A DNA stretch of 64,000 nucleotides from Gigaspora margarita. Lineage: Eukaryota; Glomeromycota; Glomeromycetes; Diversisporales; Gigasporaceae. The stretch lies in contig WTPW01000029.1 in assembly GCA_009809945.1 (NCBI GenBank), positions 570,427 to 634,426 on the forward strand. The letters run 5' to 3'. Both the position numbers and the translations under genes were made by a program. The notes under the pieces were generated by a model. It ran no database searches. It saw only the letters and a list, made by a program, of their open reading frames with translations, and was not told the DNA's origin. The stretch's first letter is position 1; the number at the start of each line of letters is the position of its first letter. Shown piece after piece: positions 48,954 through 59,942 of the stretch.

Positions 48954-49849
48954 GGAACAATTTGTATTTCTGTTGCACTGACTTATAGGATTTTTAATTT
49001 CATGGATTTTTTTTTTGCTTTAGAATATTACTATGGATGCAATGACTAGTTTCTCCGAAAATAATTCTACACCCCTTAACTGGATAGGCTACATACAATT
49101 TTATACTAATTTGTCCAATGTTCATATTTTCAACTGTAATTTTTGGCTCACGTCCCTTCCGATATTATTTTGTATTTTATAATTATAATTTTGTGGAAGA
49201 ATTTGTTGAAGAACGTAGTATACAAAAAAAAAAGAAAAATTGACATTATAAAATAAACCATCATCGTTATCATTATTAAAATATTATTAATATCATCGCG
49301 ATTGATAAATTAATGATCATAAGTTATTATCCGAACTATATCATGAACTTCTGGAGGAAAACCTTTTACACATTTCCGGCATATTTTAACCTAATGCAAA
49401 TTATTTAGTTTGACGGAATTTTATTTCAACAATTTTAAATCTGATACAAATTTTAATTTGACGCAAATTTTGTAAATTGTAATCTTATGTACAAAAATTA
49501 GCATAATGGACAAGTCAAATGAAATAAATTAAAGAAAGTGTTTATATTTTAAGTTTAATATATTGTCAACCAAATTGTCATTTACCGTCGGATCTAGTTT
49601 CAAAAATTACAATATTAGGAATTCATCTATGAATTTATTGGATAAAATTTTAAAGTAACCATTTATGATAAATAACTAAAACAAAATAATAAAAAAAAAA
49701 GAGGAAAACAATATTTTTGAAATATTCTATTCTTACCTGAATTATCCACTTGTGTAATAATTTGTAAATATATTAATCCGGAATGTAAATCGATTTATAA
49801 GCCAGATTAAATTAACTTGTCTAGGTTATACAAAGTAGAATGACTGACT
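48954..49849. other. Intergenic, nothing assigned
   Basis: AT-rich DNA before the second LRR block. No gene or clear element. Confidence 0.4.
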
Positions 49850-50624
49850 CGTTATTTATCCGTGTTGTTTTTTCATTTTAAAATTATTCAAGACTATATT
49901 TATTCTAGATTAATCATAACATTAACCAAATTTAGTATGAATAGTATGAATATTATATAGGGATACGATAAAAATCGTTCCAATATTCCACATGTAAATA
50001 TTTAAATGTTCGTAATATGATTGATGATATAAGGTGAGCATCGATACTTTGTAATCAAAAACAAAGAAAGATCAAGAAAAAATTGTAAAAATAAAAAATG
50101 GAAAGAGAAATTTTCTTTCTTTGGTTTTTTAATCACACTTACAAAGATGATTACATAAAATAATTAAATATAACGGACATATAAACAAAGTAATAAATTA
50201 TTGTTATGCTTAAAACAATAGTTAAAATCAAGATGTGTTACATATTGTATGAATTGACGATAAGATGTGTTACATAAATATTTATATTGATGATTAAAGT
50301 TTGTTACATAGATCGACCTCTTTCAATGAATTCGATAAAGAATCTGGTTGGCCAATTTGATCATACAGGCCAATCATTCTCTTTGTTGAATTTACTATGG
50401 AGAGGAACGCCCTTATGTTTGAACTGACGATAAAGATGTATATATGATTGTTTTAATTGACGACAAAGACAAGTTTTATGCTTATTTGAATTGAATGATT
50501 GATGATAAAAACATCATGTCAAGTAATACAAATTAATTTTCGACCAATAAGGATATGTAAATCATTTTATGATGTTATCTGACTGATAACGCGCGTAATC
50601 ATTTAAATAGCACCAATTTGCGAA

Positions 50625-50905
50625 TCTTCATTCTTACACTTACCTAGACGTTTCATTTTTTTTTTAAAAAAACTCTTTCTTTTTGAACAAAAAAGGCCGG
50701 TCCTTTTACATTTAAGCGTAGAACCTAAATTTATACCCGGGTTATAGCAACAAACTAATTAACCATCATCGAATCCTGAAATCTTACACTTTCTTACGAT
50801 CAAATAAGCATTTCTTTCTTTTTAAATAAAAAAAGGCCGGCATTCTTATATCTACGCTTAGATCTTATTTGACAACGAAAGTTTAAAATTTGCTACCGGG
50901 TTATA
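50625..50905 (+). repeat. Tandem duplication just upstream of LRR paralogue B
   Basis: Two imperfect units of ~140 bp each contain ATTCTTACACT or ATCTTACACT, TTTCTTTTT...AAAAAAGGCCGG, TACGCTTAGA or AAGCGTAGAA and ACCGGGTTATA or CCCGGGTTATA. Paralogue A has only one comparable unit. It lies within 400 bp of the ATG, so it may change promoter strength; that is inference. Confidence 0.6.
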
Positions 50906-51020
50906 ATACCAGACTGAGTCTGAACTTAAAGAATTTTTTGGTTGATATAAAATTTTACGAAAAGCAACAGTCAATTGACAGATTGAAATAAAGCAATAAA
51001 TATAAAATAATTGAGCTAAA

Positions 51021-52202
51021 ATGGTAAAAGCACAAGCAATAGTTGATAAAGAGTATCCTAAAGAAACAAGAAAAAATATAAAAAAATTGGATTTAAGTAA
51101 TAAAAACCTTGAAGGTTTTTTAAAATTGGAAGGATTTAGTAATTTAGAAGTTCTTAACTGTTCAAATAATCTATTAACTGATATTGATTTTGCGGATTTA
51201 AATCCAGAAAGATTAAAAGAAATTGATCTAAAAAATAATAAGCTTTCAGCCAGATTTTTAACTTGCTTTAGCAAATTTGTTAATTTAAAAAGTATATCAA
51301 TCGATAGTAGTTTTCAAGGAAGTATAGAACCTTTGAAAAATTTGGTTAAATTAAATAATATAACCATTGCTGGCACTAATATTGACCATGGTTTAGAATA
51401 CTTACCAGTTAGTGTAATTAGTATTGGCTTTGATGGAATTTCATCGGAATATGGGACTTGTGCTCCATCTCTACCATCTATTTGCAAAAATTTAAGATCT
51501 CAAAAAATTTTTGCGCAATTAAAAGAATACTTTTCATTAACCTATTATACTCGTGATAGTGAAATACATTATGATGTTTATACCACATTTTATCGTGAGA
51601 AAGATGCTCTAGAAGCTTGGAGAATTGAAAATATTTTTGAATATAGAAAAAAAAAGTACGAAAAACTCGAACAAAGAATAAAGGACAATTATCTTTCTTT
51701 AAAATCTCGGTTGACCAATTTAGAAAAAATATTTGAACAACAAATAAAACCTTTAGAATTAAAGAAGTCAATTCCACCAAAAATCAAAGAGAAAAAAGCC
51801 GAGATAATTAAAACTCTTCATTTTGGATGGGATAGCAATGCTTATCGTCACACAGAGATTAAAGAAATGAGAAAAAAATTATCTGATTATAAAAAATTAG
51901 AACAGCATTTAGAGGAAGCAAGAAATCTAATTATTGCTTTGGATGATGTCAAGTTCATTTGCAGAGAAGACAAAAAGGATGTTTATAAAGGTGCTTATAA
52001 ACATCACAAAACTTTGGAAGAAGTTGTAGGGAAGATGAGTCATTATTATAAAAACTCGTCACATGAAATATATTATTATGAAATTGCTCTTAGGGAGTGT
52101 GTTCATGGTTCAACGTTTGTTGAATTGGCAAAACATATTGCTGAAATTCGAAAGTTAACTCAAATATTATTAGGTCGTCAACACAAACTTCGAATCGTCT
52201 AA
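51021..52202 (+). CDS. LRR/coiled-coil protein, paralogue B
   Basis: 393 residues, one exon. The same architecture as paralogue A: MVKAQAIVDKEYPKETRKN, then LRRs at ~20-135 (LDLSNKNLEGFLKLEGFSN, LEVLNCSNNLLTDIDFA, LKEIDLKNNKLSARFL, LKNLVKLNNITIAGTNID), then a Lys/Glu-rich helical tail with DALEAWRIENIFEYRKKK and LEKIFEQQIKPLELKK. The region after GLEYLPVSV (~residues 132-195) is the most diverged and is ~15 residues longer than in A (EYGTCAPSLPS, YYTRDSEIHYDVYTTFYREK). The start is supported by alignment with A. No targeting signal or enzyme motif. Role unknown. Confidence 0.82.
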   Translation: MVKAQAIVDKEYPKETRKNIKKLDLSNKNLEGFLKLEGFSNLEVLNCSNNLLTDIDFADLNPERLKEIDLKNNKLSARFLTCFSKFVNLKSISIDSSFQGSIEPLKNLVKLNNITIAGTNIDHGLEYLPVSVISIGFDGISSEYGTCAPSLPSICKNLRSQKIFAQLKEYFSLTYYTRDSEIHYDVYTTFYREKDALEAWRIENIFEYRKKKYEKLEQRIKDNYLSLKSRLTNLEKIFEQQIKPLELKKSIPPKIKEKKAEIIKTLHFGWDSNAYRHTEIKEMRKKLSDYKKLEQHLEEARNLIIALDDVKFICREDKKDVYKGAYKHHKTLEEVVGKMSHYYKNSSHEIYYYEIALRECVHGSTFVELAKHIAEIRKLTQILLGRQHKLRIV

Positions 52203-52707
52203 CTATTTTATGGTACTCAAAGTTCGAATAAAAATAAATAATTTTACCCTTATTTACATTTTGAAAAATTTTCCCCAATTTTTTCAAAAATTTTCATATT
52301 CGAGACCTATTATTTTATATAGTATTATAAATAATTAACTATTATTATTAGCAAACTTAATTAGCGGACATTCGATCCTGTATAGTCCTTTTAATGAAAT
52401 AATCTCCTAGTCACCTTTTTGACTAGTAATTAATTTTAATCATGTAATATTGAATAACAAGACAAAATGTCGCATCAAAGTGTAATGAATCTTGTTAGTT
52501 TAGGTGGTGTTAGAGTAGGGAAAAAAAATGATTATTCATATCTTGTTTATATAATATGTTAATAAAACGTTGAATTTCTTATAAACTGAGAAGTTGATCT
52601 ATTGATGTAGTATACATATTTATTGTACGGGTCTTATGTGACAACCCGCGCTTTTTTTATTTATTTATTGGCACGGGATTGTTACGTCAGACACCGTGCA
52701 ATAAGAT

Positions 52708-52853
52708 AGTTATTATATGGGTATGTGGAATAACCCGTTACACACACGGGTTCATATTTAAATACCGTGCCTTCGGCACGGAATTTGAACCCGTGTATAA
52801 CTGGGTTATCCACTACAACCCATACAATAACTATAATTTATTTCGAAGATCAC
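52708..52853. mobile_element. Hairpin MITE
   Basis: TTATTATATGGGTATGTGGA is mirrored by TCCACTACAACCCATACAATAA. Inner arms are ATAACCCGTTACACACACGGG and GAACCCGTGTATAACTGGG. The loop CCGTGCCTTCGGCACGG is itself a stem. Architecture matches the 36989-37113 hairpin. The open frame across it is spurious. Confidence 0.6.
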
Positions 52854-52926
52854 ATCCCCTAAAAATAGTATACTTGATTCAAAAATAACGTCCATGCGCG
52901 TCCAGAAATAGCACGCACCTTATATA

Positions 52927-53100
52927 CAGTGAAACATCTTTAAATGCACCTTCTATAAGTGCACACACTCTATAAATGCATACTAAAATTTTGGCCCGAA
53001 CTTATATATAATGTCTATAAATGTACTTTTTCATATTGTTCTCTAAGTGCACGTTGTTAAAATCTGGCACTGGGAGCGTGCACATATAGAGATTTCTCTG
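52927..53100. mobile_element. TA-target MITE of TATAAATGCA words
   Basis: CAGTGAAACATCTTTAAATGC and reverse complement CAGAGAAATCTCTATATGTG, with TA on both sides (52925-52926, 53101-53102). The interior repeats CTATAAATGCA and AAGTGCACA. A half copy of the end lies at 53702. Confidence 0.65.
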
Positions 53101-53102
53101 TA

Positions 53103-54044
53103 GCAGTACTGTATACCATATAAACGAATGTATAACACGTGAAAAAATTGGGGTTGCTTCGAAATAACACACATTCTCATACTCAAAATAGCGCGCAGGT
53201 GTTCGAAATATTGTGCATTATTTTATTGGCCGTAGCTGCCACACCAAAATTGTAATGGTAGTTTCTCGATTTTGATTGGCTGCACTATCTAATCAATATA
53301 TAATTCTTGATTATTTATTATTATTTTTTGGCGCTTTTTCATTACTCTTTGGTGCTTATTTCATCATTCTTTTGGTACTTCTTTCATCATTTTTTCAATG
53401 CTCTCTTTTGATGTTTTTTTGCATCAATTTTTCAGTGCTTTTTTGAGGTTAACGTTGAAGCTAACATTGGGTAAATTTAGAGGTAAACATTTATAAAAAA
53501 TAATGAGTTTATATTTTATTTCATTTCTTAAACTAATTTATTATATAAGTAAAAAACACTATAAAAAATTTGTTAGTATATATGGATAATCAACAAGTGA
53601 AAGATATCAGCTAATAGAACAGAAAGTTGCAATATATATATCTAAATACAAAAGTTCGACCCCTAGCATGTTGTGGTTTTTGTGAAAAATAGCGCGTATT
53701 TACAGTGAAACATGTTTAAGTGAGGATGATTCAGAAATAATTGGACAACTTGAAAATATTCCATACAGTTGTAATTTTCAATTCTTCCTAATGAATATCC
53801 ACTTTTTGAACAACTTCATATGTATCAAAACCTTACTTATGGTTCACCTATTAAATGAAACTTCTATTCTTACTGTATTAATTATGTTGGTTTATGCCAT
53901 TGTTGTGGAGTGGAATATAATATTATCAAACCTCTGAAGATTTAAAGTTTAAATTTAAAATTATTTATCCACTTTATATTTCGTGTGAGACTAATGGCTA
54001 TGAATTAAAGATGCATGACAAACTATTTTTGAATTGATTAAAGG
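53103..54044. other. Intergenic with repeat and possible gene scraps
   Basis: Repeated TTTTTGGTGCTTATTTCATCA-like units at 53320-53440. Around 53725-53930 a conceptual read EIIGQLENIPYSCNF, YQNLTYGSPIK and GLCHCCGVEYN looks protein-like but is broken and unrecognised. No intact gene. Confidence 0.35.
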
Positions 54045-54537
54045 TTTGTCAAATGATGATCCTGACGAAATCGTGATGATGACAAAACTGCTAACGATTG
54101 AGAAAACCTATAAAAGATAATATATTGCTTTATTTATTTTTTTAAACTTTTATGACATGTTTTCTAAGTGCTAAAGGTAAAGTTTTTTTTTTTTATTTGA
54201 TCAGTAGTTTTTTTTGTAAGACTTATTGGATATCTTCGGGTGATCAACACTTTCATCGAGTAATGTCAGATGTGTCATAAAAAATAAATAACATTAAATA
54301 ATAGAAAAGGGTAGATATAATAATGCAAATAAAAATATTAACGTTGCATAGATTAACTTATTTCCATTATGAAAGAAAATTATGATTTCTTATTCATTAA
54401 TCATCACGAGTTTCATCATGTGTTTTGTTATTCGCCACAGATTTTGTCATACGTCAAATCATCATTCAGAAATTGCTTGATGAATGATTTCATTATTTGT
54501 CAATGACAAAAATTTCGCCATCTGTCAGGCATCTTTA
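54045..54537. mobile_element. Decayed relative of the 19410-20593 hAT-like element
   Basis: The left side has ATGATGATCCTGACGAAATC and GATGATGACAAAACTG. The right side has the inverted counterpart TTTCATCATGTGTTTTGTTA, GACAAAAATTTCGCCATC and CTGTCAGGCATC. The word set and inverted layout match 19410-20593. No duplication found. Confidence 0.45.
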
Positions 54538-55465
54538 CCATGAATGGTCTACTCATGCACCAATTGCATTTCAAAACAAGAAGAAAATTTCGTGTTTCAA
54601 GATATATTTTAAACCTTATATAAAGTAAATTTTACATGTACAAAATTAAAAAACAATAAGCATTTTAATTTTGCAATAAAATTTAACCTTTTTTATTTTA
54701 TTATATTCATTTAAATTATTCCATATTTCTAAATTTGTAATGTTGATGTTAACTAACTTTGAATGTCCTTAGCAATGAATTATTATTTACTTCTCGCATT
54801 AAATGTTTTTATGAACAATAAAAAAAAAATTGGGGCTCTAAAAACAATAGCTATACTTATTATCTGGCAAAAAGTTCAACTATTTTCATCAATAATCTCT
54901 TCATTCAATGCAATAACCCAACAACAATGAAGACTTAAAACTAGTGACATATTATAATTGGTAAAGTCAGTCAATGGAACTACAAGGATAGCTGAAGTTG
55001 ATGCTTTGCCAGAATATTTTCAAAGATCCGTAGCATTTTCTTCTTGTTTACTTAAAATTTTTTAAAAAATAATCCCAAGATTATATAAAAAAAACTTAAT
55101 ATTAGCATCATTTATTAATGCTGAATTGTATATTTTTGCATTTTTCTTTTAAAATTTCATATAATCATTTCTATAAAGACTTTATTATCAGTAGGTAAAT
55201 AAGAAATACAGTACTAGAGAATTCAATTCTATCTAAATTTTTAAAGGGAAACCAAATCCACTTTGCTTTAAGGTAAAAAGAGTGGTTTATATGCATAAAT
55301 TGTAATCTACAAACTATACACTAAGAACTAATTTGATTTATTTTAAAGGCTATCTATTCTAATCTATTATGAATTTAAAAGAACTACTATTATTAACAAA
55401 AAATACTACAAAAAAGACTATCAACAAAAAAAATACTATAAGGGAATGTCATCCTACATATGCCA
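54538..55465. other. Intergenic, nothing assigned
   Basis: AT-rich, no gene, no bounded repeat. Confidence 0.4.
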
Positions 55466-55694
55466 CTGAAATTGATTTTTGAAAAGGCCTATTTTGGGTT
55501 CATTAGAGTAAATTAAAAATTTTTATAATGATGAGCAAATAAAATTTATATATTTATACTGCACATAGTTTCATTTATTCAAAAAAAACATCAAAAAATT
55601 TTGGGGTTTAAATAAAATAGATCAAAAACAATTTTTGGACAAATTTTAATTTTGGGTTCCAAAATCCAAAATAATTTCATCCTTATGTATAGTC
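55466..55694 (+). repeat. Dispersed repeat, copy 1 of 2
   Basis: Matches 57251-57450 directly: TTTTTGAAAAGGCCTATTTT, GAGCAAATAAAATTTATATA, AAATAGATCAAAAACAATTTT and ATAATTTYATCCTYATRTATA. Family unknown. Confidence 0.6.
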
Positions 55695-56234
55695 CATTCC
55701 AGGATCATCTAGATCATACCTATTATCATATGAGAGATTAGAGTTCCCATTTAATTAGCACTAAATAAATGCTAATAACCATCAATTTCATATGTTATCA
55801 TGATCGTATTTTTAATGTAATAATGCACATGCAATAGACTAAAAGATGACTAAATAAGGATACAAATGCTTTATCTATAGGACACAGATTAGTGACTTGC
55901 TATGAGCTTGGTGTAGCGACTTTATTTTCTCTAGATCACTACCAAAATTCTATTCATACATGATCAATAACAAGTTCATTTTATATTAGTTAGCATCTAT
56001 GAGTGCTAGAGTTTAAGTGGTTATATAGTAAAATCACTTAAGGAAATCTTTTGTTAATGTGCAAAAGTTGATTTAATATGAGAAATGAGTGATTTTTGTC
56101 AAAACAAACAATTGTTTTGAATTTTACCAATAGTTTTATATTGTTTTTTTTAACATTTTTAACAGTGGCCTAACTTGGCCAGTGGGCCACTTGATTGAAT
56201 TGAATGGTTACCCAAATATAATTACACTTTATAT
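55695..56234. other. Intergenic, nothing assigned
   Basis: No gene. TTGTTTTGAATTTTACCAATAG-like AT-rich sequence precedes the SINE's 3' end. Confidence 0.35.
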
Positions 56235-56890
56235 TATATAGACGAGAGTACAACTAGCTACACATGCACTTTTGGTGCCTAATTTAAGTAGTCCACCCAA
56301 AGGTTCTACACTAGCTGCCATACCTGCAACCCAACCACAGGTGTTGCCTATTCAAAACTCTCTGATCTATGCAAAGCTGCTACCAATTACGTTCCTGCTG
56401 GCCTTAGGGCTACTTTACTCTGCAGGCAATTCTGTACCATTTAACTAACCACATTCCATTTCATAGTTGTTGATGGATTTTCAGTAACTGACGCATCTGC
56501 ATTGTACTAACACTTGCAGTCTGTACTCCAAACTGCTAGTTACCTTCCTTGCCCTTGTAAGATTTGTTCCAATCCTGGTACCAACCTTATTTATGATAGC
56601 ACCATCAGAGATCATCAATCTACCTCCTTAGTTGGGACAAATAGGTTTCTGTTTTACCAGTTCCTTGGATTTTTGGTATACCAACACACCATTGCACCTG
56701 AAAGCTCCTGTTCAAGATAGTAGAACCAAGTTTACAAGTTTTTCAAGTTTTTCACCCAGCTGATATTGAGCAACAGTTACCATAACACAGGCCTAATTTT
56801 CACTATCGTCATCAGTGGAATTTGAACTTTTGATCTGCTGCCTGGAGGGTGACAACCTGGCCACTTCTCTAGATCACCACACCCTAATTG
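56235..56890 (-). mobile_element. tRNA-headed SINE, copy 2 (reverse strand)
   Basis: On the minus strand it starts near 56890 with GTGGTGATCTAGAGAAGTGG (A box), then GTTCAAATTCCAC (B box). It follows the 275-1041 copy through GAAAATTAGGCCTGTGTTAT to the shared 3' module at 56260-56345. The open frame at 56514-56720 is repeat sequence. The target duplication is not clear. Confidence 0.75.
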
Positions 56891-57250
56891 TTTTATATTG
56901 TACTAGAGTTGGGCACAAATAAAAAATAGACATACCATTATATGTCATATAGCAAACTATTATCCAATCAAAATCATTTAAAATTATTACTAAAAATCTA
57001 TAACCAACCAATTTATAAACCATTCTAAATTTTTTTTAGATAATGTTTAGATCTCACACAGCACCCAAATGCATATCATTAACTATAAGAATAATTATTT
57101 GTAAAATTTTTTCATTTTATATATTTAAATTATTTGATTATGTACAACTCTCTTGTTATAATAAACTCTTGTTGTAGTAAAAATTGATAATATAGCATTC
57201 TTTTAATATAAGTTACAATGAAGATTAGCTCTTGGGCTTCACTAGTGATG

Positions 57251-57450
57251 CTACAGAAATGGATTTTTGAAAAAGCCTATTTTATCTTCATTAGAGAAAA
57301 TTAAAATTTTTTATAAGAAAGAGCAAATAAAATTTATATAGATATGTTCTTTATATTTTTGTCAAGTAAAATAGATCAAAAACAATTTTGTCTTCAAATT
57401 TTAATTTTTGAATATAGAACCTAAAATAATTTTATCCTCATATATAGACT
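57251..57450 (+). repeat. Dispersed repeat, copy 2 of 2
   Basis: Direct match to 55466-55694, about 1.8 kb upstream, with more divergence in the middle. It ends just before the Tigger-like element. Confidence 0.55.
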
Positions 57451-57495
57451 TTATTATATCAAGATTAAGTTGTATAATTTTGCACAAATAGTATA

Positions 57496-59376
57496 CAGTC
57501 AGACCTCTCTATAATCACAAGTTGGTCATGCCCTATTTTGGTGATTGTATAGAGGTGTGACTATAAATAAAATGCTTTGTTATAGTCACATGACCAAAGG
57601 TCAATTATAATATATTTGTGCACTATTAAAAATTTAAAATATTTGATATGAATAACTTTTGATCCAGTGGCCAATTTGGATAAAATGACCACTAGAGTGT
57701 TTTCTAAAGTAGTGATTCTAGCTGATATGACAAAGTCGGCTAAGCCAAAATTTTTTGGCTTAGCCAGTTGATTTTTTCAAAATAATCTGATCAATTTTTA
57801 TTTCCCCAAAAATAGACAATTTAATTTACACGTAATTATGCACAAAAACAAGATTTTTGATTTTTTTTTGTTTTCATTAAAGAATGCTCTCGGGCACTTA
57901 AAACAGGTTTATTTAAAATATTTCATATTACAAATTGCCAAAGTTATATCTCCTTTCCTGGCATTATAATTTATAACAATTGTTACCGTCAAAAAAAACA
58001 ATGAAATGTAACTTTAAATGTATACTATTATTAAAATCATCAGGATCAGTTGTCACAGAAAATTTTATTAATACCTAATCGCTGCATCATAATCATGCGG
58101 TGGAAATATTTGATGATTATATTTATTGTAACAATTTGTTAATAGATTATTATGATAGATATGTAATTATTACTAAATCGAATGTAGCATGAGAATACTG
58201 TAAATATATAAAAGTAGTCCTTGATTAATAAAGTGGAATGATAACAAGAGATAATTAATAAAATAGTTAGAAAGACAAATTAATGATTTAGATAATACAC
58301 ATAACCTGATTACATTTATGAAATACTTTCCTTAATTTTCAATGAACATAAACCTGAATCCCTACATAAAATATTCGTCCCGCATAACTATGCAGTGCCC
58401 AAAGCTAATCTGCATAAGTTCCAACTATTACTCTTCCAAATCTGGCATTACACAGTCTGCTATTTTATATATTATTGATGCCTTGATAGATTTGTTAACA
58501 GTGTGGGTAGAAATAATAAGAATTCATTTTTATGCAAAAAAAATAGAGTTAGATGATATTAAAAAAATAACATTATTAATTAAATAAATGCTTATTAAAT
58601 CTTAATGCCTATTAAATCTCAACTGATCTTGTAATTTTGATAATTCTGACTTTTATTTTCACTTTTTTTAAATTTATTTAAAGTATTTTTAGCATTACAG
58701 TCAGGCACATTATAAGGCTTAGTGTGTAAGTGATCTATCGCTACAGTATCTATGTAAAATATCTGGCATATAATGAGACCAGATTAGGAAATCAGCTAAG
58801 CTGACTAAGCTGACCAAAATTTATCAGCTAAGTTTAGCTGATAAATTTTGATTGGCCAAAATCACTATTCTAAAGTGCATAAAATTGTCAAATCTAGTTA
58901 CAAAATGCTAAGATTATTAAAGATTTTTTGCTTAGATATTTAAATTTAATCAATTCTTAAACTTGTGAAGTGACACAAATATCCTTAACAATCACAGGAG
59001 CCTGTAATTGAATTTTAACGATTTTGGGCTCATTAGAATCATCTCATCAGGATGAACATTCTGGTAGTTGTTTCATTTAAATCAGTCTGCTACATCAAAA
59101 GTTATTTGCTGTTAAACCTTTAAGAATTTTTAATAGAATATTTTAAATAATATAAATATGAATATCAGCCAATCAGATTTTTTAATTCATATTTGGTCAA
59201 AATTGGTGACTATAAAGAGGGTTTTATCAATAAAATTGATAAAAAAATCAAATTTTTTTTGTGATAGTGATTATAGGTAATTTGTGACTATAAGGAGGTT
59301 TTTTACTATAGCACCATATTGGGTGCTTATATAGAGGTATGACTATATGGGGTGTGACTATAGAGAGGTCTGACTG
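57496..59376. mobile_element. pogo/Tigger-like MITE carrying a nested hAT element
   Basis: CAGTCAGACCTCTCTATAATC on the left and CAGTCAGACCTCTCTATAGTC as reverse complement of the right, flanked by TA (57494-57495, 59377-59378). TATAGTCACA and GTGACTATA words follow both ends. Removing the 8-bp-flanked insert at 57710-58867 leaves ~715 bp. The inverted arms contain the shared ~80-bp module (57645-57700 and 59030-59110). Confidence 0.85.
57710..58867. mobile_element. hAT-like element nested in the Tigger-like element
   Basis: TAGTGATTCTAGCTGAT and reverse complement TAGTGATTTTGGCCAAT, with perfect 8-bp duplication TTCTAAAG (57702-57709, 58868-58875). GGCTAAGCC, AGCTGATAAATTTT and TTTATCAGCT words sit near both ends. 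The 81-residue open frame at 58342-58587 inside it (GITQSAILYIIDALIDLLTV) matches nothing I can name. Confidence 0.88.
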
Positions 59377-59378
59377 TA

Positions 59379-59934
59379 CTAGAAAAATAGGATCCATAAT
59401 ATTGAGTTGTTTTTTATATTACACCTGATCTAACTAATAAGCATCAGTTTTCTATTGTTTTGTTATATTATACCTAATCTATCCAATCAGAATTAGAATT
59501 TGTTAACATACTGACATCAGATGTACTATTGCTTTACCTGTAATGTCCTTTGATCAATAATGTTCTTTAGACAATAATTTTAGCCAGTGATTTGGCTGCT
59601 TATATCATCTGATTTGGTATGTCCTTTGGCATGCCTATAGGAATGCAAGATTAACACATTTATCCATTGGATTGAATGGTGAACAACTCCTATATTGTTT
59701 TATTGAGAATAATTTGCAAATGGTGCCAATAAAGGCCAACTAGCTTATAACATAGTATTTGTTAATAATTAATAATAACCAACACCATTGGCATATTGGC
59801 TCTATTGGCTCAATTGGTTCCATTGGCTAGCAATTTTTTAATAGAGTATATCCATTACCAACCCTGCTGCTGGGGCATGCACATGCCCAACTTTACATTA
59901 CACCTGATCTTGAAATGTGTTTGTATTATGATCA
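59379..59934. other. Intergenic with GGCTCAATTGG-type scrap
   Basis: No gene. At 59790-59870, CTATTGGCTCAATTGGTTCC and TTACCAACCCTGCTG resemble the scrap at 47735-47862. Confidence 0.4.
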
Positions 59935-59942
59935 CATGTAGG

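Larger units (their letters stand above)
49850..52530 (+). repeat. Segmental duplication, copy 2 (LRR gene block)
   Basis: Direct partner of 39440-42055, with shared flanks on both sides of the gene. This copy has extra upstream repeats (TGTGTTACATA and GACGATAA units at 50220-50520) and an additional promoter-proximal duplication. Boundaries are estimates. Confidence 0.75.

Noticed and set aside
58342..58587. 81-residue open frame as a transposase C-terminus
   Set aside because: It lies inside the nested hAT element and I could not match it to any transposase motif; kept only as a remark.
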